A stretch of DNA of 20,090 bases from Botryllus schlosseri (lineage: Eukaryota; Chordata; Ascidiacea; Stolidobranchia; Styelidae): assembly GCA_000444245.1 (NCBI GenBank), contig ATSW01092390.1, positions 1 through 20,090 on the forward strand, in the 5' to 3' direction. The position numbers were made by a program, and so were the translations under genes. Positions 19,401 to 20,090 of this stretch are shown here, piece by piece (position 1 is the stretch's first letter; the number at the start of each line of letters is the position of its first letter). Below the pieces are notes generated by a model that was not told where the DNA came from, made no database searches, and worked only from the letters and a program-made list of their open reading frames with translations.

Positions 19401-20090
19401 TCCGAGGTCTTCGATATGACTCGAGTTTCACAAAAGTTAGTGGAACATGACTTGAACTCGATACTGAAGAGTAAACACTATGACTTGGACTCGACTCTTA
19501 ACACTATGACTCGACCCGTTGCTCCCTGACTTGACTCGGTGTTGAATTAAAAATGTCTTGACTTGACTCGAGTCAGAACTATCAAACTCGAATTCACTTG
19601 TGACTTGGTTACGATCCTGACGAAATGTTTTCTACTGTTTTTCAGTATGAATATGTCATTCCATTGTATATTGAAGTTCTGTGCCTCCAAGAATAGTTTC
19701 AAATACTCTGTATGCAAACTTACGCATGTACTCTTCTGTAGGAACGGCTATAAATTCATCTACCTCTCGGCCCGCGCTATTGGACAAGCCGGCATGACGA
19801 AGGGTTATTTGAATTGGATTAACCAACAGGGAGTTTCATTGCCACCTGGTCCCCTGTTCCTGTCACCCACGTCGCTTATAAGTGCTTTCAGGACGTGAGT
19901 TTGCTTATATGTTGTTCTGGTAATGGTGCTAGTGTTGTTATAATTCTCGTGATATTTGTAGATTCAGTGCTTTATCCTAAACACATAGCTTAAACACCTA
20001 ATTGTGTTGTGCTGCTACATAAGTGTTAGGCATAATTGTGTTGTGCTGAGATTTCTCCGATTTCTTTCAGAGAGGTTATCGAACTGAGTC
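4398..20090 (+). CDS. LPIN: Lipin (phosphatidate phosphatase), 20 coding exons, 3' end beyond window
   Basis: Lipins dephosphorylate phosphatidic acid to diacylglycerol at the ER/nuclear membrane for triacylglycerol and phospholipid synthesis; many also enter the nucleus and affect transcription. The exons join at 4398-4470, 6024-6130, 6193-6377, 8259-8474, 9603-9689, 10659-10727, 11442-11636, 11692-11825, 12286-12377, 12444-12474, 13455-13563, 14087-14175, 15284-15450, 15512-15623, 16410-16620, 17338-17419, 17492-17640, 17709-17795, 19742-19894 and 20071 onward. All introns are GT-AG, phases agree at every junction, and 2368 nt stay open. Domain order is N-LIP (1-~110), basic NLS-like stretch (132-143), acidic/Ser linker with WDWGELP (276-282), M-Lip (~460-550), Ser/Thr linker, and C-LIP from ~640 with HAD motif DIDGT (696-700). 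Lengths and order match animal lipins (~850-900 aa). Human LPIN1 residues Gly84 and Ser106 have counterparts at Gly80 and Ser100. The gene looks functional. Choice among LPIN1/2/3 is not meaningful if this animal has one lipin. Confidence 0.96.
4471..6023 (+). other. Lipin intron 1 (1553 bp)
   Basis: AT-rich, with donor GTAAGA and acceptor TTTTTCAG. I found no gene, clear transposon terminus or strong repeat in it. The open frames (for example 5389-5628 on the - strand) lack recognisable content. Confidence 0.6.
6024..6130 (+). CDS. LPIN: Lipin exon 2 (N-LIP core, residues 25-60)
   Basis: Encodes [20 protein letters not shown] then [16 protein letters not shown]. [18 protein letters not shown] is one of the most conserved N-LIP blocks and forms part of the immunoglobulin-like fold that packs with C-LIP. 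Phase 1 in, phase 0 out; donor GTGATT, so REKI joins exon 3 VDITIND directly. Confidence 0.95.
6193..6377 (+). CDS. LPIN: Lipin exon 3 (end of N-LIP, residues 61-121)
   Basis: Contains [16 protein letters not shown] (72-87), matching human LHMKLGDNGEAFFVQE. Gly80 corresponds to LPIN1 Gly84, the residue changed in the fld-2J mouse. LITSPLPS (97-104) aligns with human LATSPILS, so Ser100-Pro101 is the counterpart of Ser106, an mTOR-dependent phosphosite in mammalian lipin-1. The tail turns Ser/Pro/Glu/Asn-rich. The donor is GTAAAT at 6378, phase 2 out. Intron 2 before it is only 62 bp. Confidence 0.95.
6850..6872. repeat. Perfect 23-bp palindrome with 11-bp arms
   Basis: CAAGGAGTTTG, a single A, then CAAACTCCTTG. 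The arms are exact reverse complements with a one-base centre. It lies just upstream of a direct duplication inside intron 3. Function is unknown; it may be part of an old repeat. Confidence 0.85.
6887..7053. repeat. Diverged direct duplication (two ~70-bp units)
   Basis: Unit 1 (6887-6953) and unit 2 (6982-7053) both begin AAGGATA, contain ATGCATTGC/GTGCACTGC followed by ATATT runs, and end in the identical 15-mer CAAATTCTGCAAACT. This looks like an old local duplication of AT-rich intronic DNA. Confidence 0.6.
7651..7780 (+). mobile_element. Foldback MITE family, single-arm copy (intron 3)
   Basis: Starts TCAATTGAATAGTATATTCA and runs through CTCGTCAGGG, AACTAGTAGAGAGTTGG and GAACATTGTATATCAACAAT before losing similarity. 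The same blocks in the same order occur at 11945-12020, 16791-16875 and 18990-19060, so these are copies of one repeat family. Only one arm is present here. Confidence 0.75.
8259..8474 (+). CDS. LPIN: Lipin exon 4 (basic NLS-like stretch and acidic Ser tract, residues 122-193)
   Basis: Acceptor GTCTACAG. A Gly codon is completed across the junction, then SISRDDSTT leads into [12 protein letters not shown] (132-143). This corresponds to the polybasic KKRRKRRRK region of mammalian lipin-1, which acts both as nuclear localisation signal and phosphatidate-sensing patch. It is followed by a serine and acidic run ([17 protein letters not shown]) with good casein-kinase-2-like context. Donor GTATGT at 8475. 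Confidence 0.93.
8475..9602 (+). other. Lipin intron 4 (1128 bp)
   Basis: Contains a diverged repeat at ~8770-9115 related to the DNA flanking the intron-10 MITE. No gene was seen; the frame at 9310-9498 has no recognisable domain. Confidence 0.6.
8770..9115 (+). repeat. Old dispersed repeat, paralogue of the intron-10 MITE flanks
   Basis: Two anchors match intron 10 in the same order. AATTATGGCTACACATT (8789-8805) matches AATTATAGCTACACATT (12611-12627). AGCTTGGCTCGTTTCGTGCT (from 8952) matches AGCTTGGCTTGTCTCGCACT (from 13266). A weaker third match is CTAGAATTATC (9088-9098 and 13343-13353). At 8797-8804 the target sequence CTACACAT is single and unoccupied. Confidence 0.6.
9603..9689 (+). 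CDS. LPIN: Lipin exon 5 (linker, residues 194-222)
   Basis: Acceptor TTCTTTCAG, donor GTATAG, phases 2/2. It encodes [20 protein letters not shown] followed by SISLPSDAR, a low-conservation Ser-rich linker. The exon length of 87 nt is a multiple of three, so skipping would keep frame. It is supported mainly by frame continuity with exons 4 and 6. Confidence 0.8.
9690..10658 (+). other. Lipin intron 5 (969 bp)
   Basis: AT-rich with no gene and no transposon terminus that I can recognise. The acceptor is preceded by TTTGTTTTACAG. Confidence 0.55.
10659..10727 (+). CDS. LPIN: Lipin exon 6 (linker, residues 223-245)
   Basis: Acceptor TTTTACAG, donor GTGAGT, phases 2/2, length 69 nt (skippable in frame). 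It encodes [20 protein letters not shown] then PTG. The FSDSEL block resembles FSDTEL-like motifs in the lipin linker that precede the W.WGELP region. Confidence 0.85.
10728..11441 (+). other. Lipin intron 6 (714 bp), TTTTGAC-rich
   Basis: Between about 10900 and 11320 the motif TTTTGAC or TTTGAC recurs many times (for example 10925, 10967, 11087, 11256, 11266, 11307) in an A/T background with AAATTTT blocks. No coding content or clear termini; probably a decayed repeat or simple-sequence-like intronic DNA. Confidence 0.5.
11442..11636 (+). CDS. LPIN: Lipin exon 7 (WDWGELP motif, residues 246-310)
   Basis: Acceptor TTGTTTAG and donor GTATGG at 11637. After an acidic/Ser-rich start ([13 protein letters not shown]) comes [10 protein letters not shown]; WxWGELP is a hallmark of animal lipins just after the NLS/linker region (WLWGELP in human LPIN1). 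Frame and phase (2/2) fit exons 6 and 8. Confidence 0.93.
11637..11691 (+). other. Lipin intron 7, 55 bp
   Basis: Donor GTATGG and acceptor TGTGTGCAG. It is the shortest intron in the gene and not a multiple of three. Reading through it in the exon 7 frame meets a stop at 11728-11730. Removing it gives an uninterrupted join KAR-IQKSEP into exon 8. Confidence 0.8.
11692..11825 (+). CDS. LPIN: Lipin exon 8 (acidic linker, residues 311-355)
   Basis: Encodes [20 protein letters not shown] followed by [20 protein letters not shown]. It is strongly acidic and poorly conserved. The donor is GTAATT at 11826, phase 2 in and 1 out. The boundary with exon 7 rests on the short intron; the phase match and the open frame support it. 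Confidence 0.85.
11873..12149. mobile_element. Foldback MITE, complete palindromic copy (intron 8)
   Basis: The inner arms (AATATT at 11944 to TACATTGTA-type end at 12012, and 12025 to about 12093) are reverse complements over 69 nt with two mismatches. They are separated by the 12-nt loop TATCAACAATCG. The outer ends also pair: TTGAAGAGCTTCTTG at 11873 and CAAGAAGCTCTTCAA ending at 12149 are exact complements, with further pairing inside. No transposase and no clear target duplication are visible, so the superfamily is undetermined. In the primary transcript this would fold into a very stable hairpin. Confidence 0.85.
12150..12221 (+). mobile_element. Partial second copy of the foldback family (intron 8)
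   Basis: GTAGAGAATTGGAAAGAACA and TTGTATATCAACAATCATAT repeat the arm and loop of the neighbouring hairpin in direct orientation, then continue TATCACAAAATACGGCGTAA. This tail also matches the intron 3 and intron 15 copies at the start (TATCAC.AAAT). It suggests nested or serial insertion of the family. Confidence 0.7.
12286..12377 (+). CDS. LPIN: Lipin exon 9 (GLYLDEV block, residues 356-386)
   Basis: Encodes [20 protein letters not shown] then [10 protein letters not shown]. This aligns with human lipin-1 GVYLDDLTDMDPEVAALYF, a conserved segment of the middle region. A second short basic patch, KKKRR, sits at its start. Phase 1 in and 0 out, donor GTGATC. Confidence 0.93.
12444..12474 (+). 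CDS. LPIN: Lipin exon 10, 31-nt microexon (residues 387-396)
   Basis: Acceptor TACTTTGCAG, donor GTACAT. It encodes [10 protein letters not shown] and one extra base. The phases (0 in, 1 out) are exactly those needed to join exon 9 to exon 11, and no other bridging exon is evident. Intron 9 before it is 66 bp. No conservation supports the peptide itself, since the linker varies in the family. Confidence 0.75.
12475..13454 (+). other. Lipin intron 10 (980 bp)
   Basis: About half is a hAT-like MITE (12627-13111). Its flanks are an older repeat shared with intron 4; both flanks also carry TTAGAATTAGAATTA (12601-12615, 13138-13152). The remaining sequence shows nothing coding. Confidence 0.7.
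12627..13111. mobile_element. hAT-like MITE (485 bp) with 8-bp target duplication
   Basis: Left end TAGGGTTGTTCAAA; the reverse complement of the right end is TTGGGTTGTTCAAA. Both continue into a CTTTTTT-type run. Flanks are CTACACAT (12619-12626) and CTACACAC (13112-13119), an 8-bp duplication with one difference. An 8-bp duplication with short TAGGG-type ends points to the hAT superfamily. It has no coding capacity. The single difference in the duplication and loose inner ends suggest an older insertion. Confidence 0.8.
13455..13563 (+). CDS. LPIN: Lipin exon 11 (AGVDSGTD block, residues 397-432)
   Basis: Acceptor TTTACTTAAG, donor GTAATA. It encodes [20 protein letters not shown] then [24 protein letters not shown] matches the human SGVDSGVES segment upstream of the conserved SLCGG. 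Phases 1 in and 2 out fit both neighbours. Confidence 0.9.
13564..14086 (+). other. Lipin intron 11 (523 bp)
   Basis: Mostly occupied by a truncated copy of the GACTCGAGTC-rich hAT-like MITE (13625-13952). The rest is AT-rich, with the acceptor ATTGTTCTAG. Confidence 0.7.
13625..13952 (+). mobile_element. GACTCGAGTC-rich hAT-like MITE, copy 1 (3' truncated)
   Basis: Begins CAGGGTTGTAACCAAGTCGC and follows copy 2 (14645 onward) almost base for base through GAATGGCTCGCATTCATAAT and the following AATTTTCCTCAGTCC block. Similarity is lost near 13952, so the right terminus is missing. It contains two exact GACTCGAGTC palindromes (13685, 13772). Confidence 0.85.
14087..14175 (+). CDS. LPIN: Lipin exon 12 (SLCGG block, residues 433-462)
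   Basis: Encodes [20 protein letters not shown] then [15 protein letters not shown] matches the conserved ISLCGG just ahead of the M-Lip domain in human lipin-1. Phase 2 in and 1 out; donor GTAAGC at 14176. Two Met codons near the start could mislead ab initio gene finders into calling a gene start here. Confidence 0.93.
14176..15283 (+). other. Lipin intron 12 (1108 bp)
   Basis: The second half is a full-length copy of the GACTCGAGTC-rich MITE (14645-15196). The first half is AT-rich and unremarkable. The frame at 14097-14318 is exon 12 running on into the intron. Confidence 0.7.
14645..15196 (+). mobile_element. GACTCGAGTC-rich hAT-like MITE, copy 2 (full length, 552 bp)
   Basis: Left end CAAGGTTGTAACCAAGTC; the reverse complement of the right end is CAGGGCTGTAACGACTTGAG. 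The ends are thus inverted repeats of the form CAGGGYTGTAAC. The outer ~200 bp at each side are dense in GACTCGAGTC and AAGTCGAGTCA half-palindromes. Flanking octamers ACCTCAAG and ACCTCCCA agree at five of eight positions, so a target duplication is only suggestive here. No coding capacity. Confidence 0.85.
15284..15450 (+). CDS. LPIN: Lipin exon 13 (M-Lip domain, residues 463-518)
   Basis: Encodes [20 protein letters not shown], then [20 protein letters not shown] and [15 protein letters not shown]. This aligns well with human lipin-1 FLEQAVSYQQFVDNP, DPNLVVKIGSKYYNW and APLLLAMQAFQKPL. M-Lip is a dimerising, membrane-associating domain in mammalian lipins. Donor GTAATT, phase 1 in and 0 out. 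The 61-bp intron 13 follows. Confidence 0.95.
15512..15623 (+). CDS. LPIN: Lipin exon 14 (end of M-Lip, residues 519-555)
   Basis: Encodes [20 protein letters not shown] then [25 protein letters not shown] corresponds to the WWFSWRGRN tryptophan-rich patch that closes M-Lip in human lipin-1. Acceptor TTTTTTCTCAG, donor GTAAAT, phase 0 in and 1 out. Confidence 0.93.
15624..16409 (+). other. Lipin intron 14 (786 bp)
   Basis: Contains copy 3 of the GACTCGAGTC-rich MITE with a perfect 8-bp target duplication. Without it the intron would be about 350 bp. Nothing coding. Confidence 0.7.
15937..16366 (+). mobile_element. GACTCGAGTC-rich hAT-like MITE, copy 3 with perfect 8-bp TSD
   Basis: Left end CGGGGTTGTAACCAAG, right end TTTACAACAATG. 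It is flanked by GTAGTAAC on both sides (15929-15936 and 16367-16374), an exact 8-bp duplication that fixes the element's limits and supports the hAT superfamily. Internally it follows copy 2 (GCATTCATAATGTTCTAATT, AATAGACGAAATACC, TTACTTTACTATTCTTC) but is about 120 bp shorter. Confidence 0.9.
16410..16620 (+). CDS. LPIN: Lipin exon 15 (Ser/Thr-rich linker before C-LIP, residues 556-625)
   Basis: Encodes [20 protein letters not shown] and onward to [20 protein letters not shown], ending [12 protein letters not shown] resembles the acidic ESSSSDEE stretch of human lipin-1 at the same place. Acceptor ATTGCGCAG, donor GTGCGC at 16621, phase 1 in and 2 out. It is low in conservation but has a clean frame. 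Confidence 0.88.
16621..17337 (+). other. Lipin intron 15 (717 bp)
   Basis: Holds a foldback MITE copy (about 16762-17001). On either side lie related tracts rich in ACTTCTACTT and ACAAG(A/T)G/AGTA (16718-16745, 17089-17135), possibly an older element into which the foldback copy inserted. Nothing coding. Confidence 0.65.
16762..17001. mobile_element. Foldback MITE, two-arm copy (intron 15)
   Basis: The left arm contains TATTCATATTGAAAT, ATTTTCGACTGACACTCGTC, TAATCGTCAGTAGCTAGTAG and GAACATTGTAT. The right arm is its imperfect reverse complement (GAGTTGCTGACGATTACCCC, GACGAGTGTCTGCCGAAAAT, ATTTCAATATGAATA). It is more diverged and has a longer centre than the intron 8 copy, so probably older. 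Confidence 0.8.
17338..17419 (+). CDS. LPIN: Lipin exon 16 (start of C-LIP, residues 626-653)
   Basis: Encodes [20 protein letters not shown] then [17 protein letters not shown] matches human KTLRLTSEQL at the beginning of the C-LIP region. Acceptor TCTTTTCAG, donor GTAAGT, phase 2 in and 0 out. The 72-bp intron 16 follows. Confidence 0.93.
17492..17640 (+). CDS. LPIN: Lipin exon 17 (catalytic DIDGT, residues 654-702)
   Basis: Begins [20 protein letters not shown], matching human KSLKLKNGPNDVVFSVTTQY, and continues [15 protein letters not shown]. It then reaches [11 protein letters not shown]: the DxDGT motif (Asp696, Asp698) is HAD motif I, with the first Asp as nucleophile that forms the phospho-aspartate and the second as acid/base. 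Both aspartates are present, so catalytic activity is expected. Donor GTAATT. The 68-bp intron 17 follows. Confidence 0.97.
17709..17795 (+). CDS. LPIN: Lipin exon 18 (C-LIP, FGQIL motif, residues 703-731)
   Basis: Encodes [20 protein letters not shown] then AQLYDSISR, matching human [20 protein letters not shown] and AKLYHKVSQ. The coactivator LXXIL motif of mammalian lipin-1 (LGHIL) reads FGQIL at residues 707-711. Acceptor TTATTAAG, donor GTGGGA, phases 2/2. Confidence 0.95.
17830..18954. mobile_element. Non-autonomous hAT element (1125 bp) with perfect 8-bp TSD
   Basis: Left end CAGAGGTCTCAAACTC; the right end reverse-complements to CAGAGGTCTCAAACACGC, giving 14 identical terminal bases. 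The subterminal regions carry GCGGGCC/GGCCGC blocks on both sides. CTCTATAA flanks it exactly at 17822-17829 and 18955-18962. CAGRGGTCTCAAAC ends with GC-rich GGGCCGC subterminal motifs and 8-bp duplications are characteristic of a widespread animal hAT group. The interior has no transposase-length frame (longest 75 codons). The perfect duplication suggests a fairly recent insertion. Confidence 0.93.
18963..19098 (+). mobile_element. Foldback-family arm interrupted by the hAT element (intron 18)
   Basis: TATTCATATTTATATGAACA, ATTTTCGACTGACACTTGTC, AGGGTGTAATCGTAGGAAC, GGTAGAGAATTTAAAAGAAA and GCATGACAGGCATTAAAAAA follow the family order seen in introns 3, 8 and 15. The piece left of the hAT element (ATTACTCTATAA, to 17829) resembles the family's ACTTGAATAATA start. 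The hAT element therefore apparently landed in the terminal part of this copy. Confidence 0.65.
19206..19619 (-). mobile_element. GACTCGAGTC-rich hAT-like MITE, copy 4 (inverted)
   Basis: The right end reverse-complements to CAGGATCGTAACCAAGTCAC, the family's left terminus. The sequence inward reads GACTCGAGTCAAGTCAAGAC and then the GAGTCAAGTCAGGGAGC and GGGTCGAGTC blocks of copies 1-3, on the - strand. The left limit near 19206 (CATTGTATTTTTCGTTG) resembles the CATTG end of copy 3 but no convincing duplication is visible (ATACATTG against ACGAAATG). The middle is more diverged than in the other copies. Confidence 0.75.
19742..19894 (+). CDS. LPIN: Lipin exon 19 (C-LIP core, residues 732-782)
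   Basis: Encodes [40 protein letters not shown] and [10 protein letters not shown]. It aligns closely with human [20 protein letters not shown] and [20 protein letters not shown]. Ser741 in YLSARAIG is the HAD motif II position. GPLFLSP and the preceding helix are typical of the PAP active-site surround. Phases 2/2, donor GTGAGT. Confidence 0.97.
19895..20070 (+). other. Lipin intron 19 (176 bp)
   Basis: Short intron with a local doublet AATTGTGTTGTGCTG (around 20000 and 20034). The acceptor is GATTTCTTTCAG. Confidence 0.7.
20071..20090 (+). CDS. LPIN: Lipin exon 20, cut by the window edge (residues 783-789)
   Basis: After the TTTCTTTCAG acceptor, the split Thr codon is completed and EVIELS follows, matching human HREVIEKK. 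About 100-120 further residues of C-LIP are expected beyond the edge. Confidence 0.9.

Larger units (their letters stand above)
17796..19741 (+). other. Lipin intron 18 (1946 bp), transposon-rich
   Basis: Contains in order a hAT element with perfect target duplication (17830-18954), a foldback-family arm (18963-19098) and an inverted GACTCGAGTC-rich MITE (about 19206-19619). Together they make up most of the intron. Nothing coding; the acceptor is CTCTTCTGTAG. Confidence 0.8.

Overview
The window is animal nuclear DNA. Its main content is one large, intact, multi-exon host gene on the + strand, and it holds no prokaryotic features. I rebuilt 20 coding exons (4398 to the right edge, about 789 codons so far). 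They encode a lipin, a Mg2+-dependent phosphatidate phosphatase related to vertebrate LPIN1/2/3. Every intron is GT-AG and the reading frame runs through all 19 junctions without a break. The last ~100-120 residues should lie beyond the right edge. One lipin with many 55-75 bp introns mixed with 0.5-1.9 kb introns, in AT-rich DNA, suggests an invertebrate. A tunicate-like genome is my best but weak guess.

Layout. 1-705: the end of a Ty3/gypsy-type pol (integrase C-terminal part) of a retroelement that starts left of the window. About 890-1376: its probable 3' LTR. 1377-4397: non-coding upstream DNA with a degenerate repeat at ~2413-2736 and possible promoter or 5'UTR signals just before the lipin ATG. 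4398-20090: the lipin gene. Exons 1-3 encode the N-LIP domain, exon 4 a very basic nuclear-localisation-like stretch, exons 5-12 a mostly acidic, Ser-rich linker with a WDWGELP motif, exons 13-14 the conserved middle (M-Lip) domain, exon 15 another Ser/Thr-rich linker, and exons 16-20 the C-LIP catalytic domain with the HAD nucleophile motif DIDGT.

The long introns are full of small non-autonomous transposons, while the short ones carry none. I see four families: (a) a hAT-type element in intron 18 with a perfect 8-bp target duplication; (b) four copies of a hAT-like MITE packed with GACTCGAGTC-type palindromes (introns 11, 12, 14 and inverted in 18), one with a perfect 8-bp duplication; (c) a hAT-like MITE in intron 10, whose unoccupied target is represented by a related repeat in intron 4; (d) a long-inverted-repeat (foldback) family in introns 3, 8, 15 and 18. 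Much of the gene's intron length is therefore transposon-derived.

I did not find a new multi-gene system. The points most worth a second look are the clustering and nesting of these MITEs in one gene, the bZIP-like palindrome arrays and the long intronic hairpin they carry, the 31-nt microexon and 55-nt intron, and the altered LXXIL coactivator motif (FGQIL).
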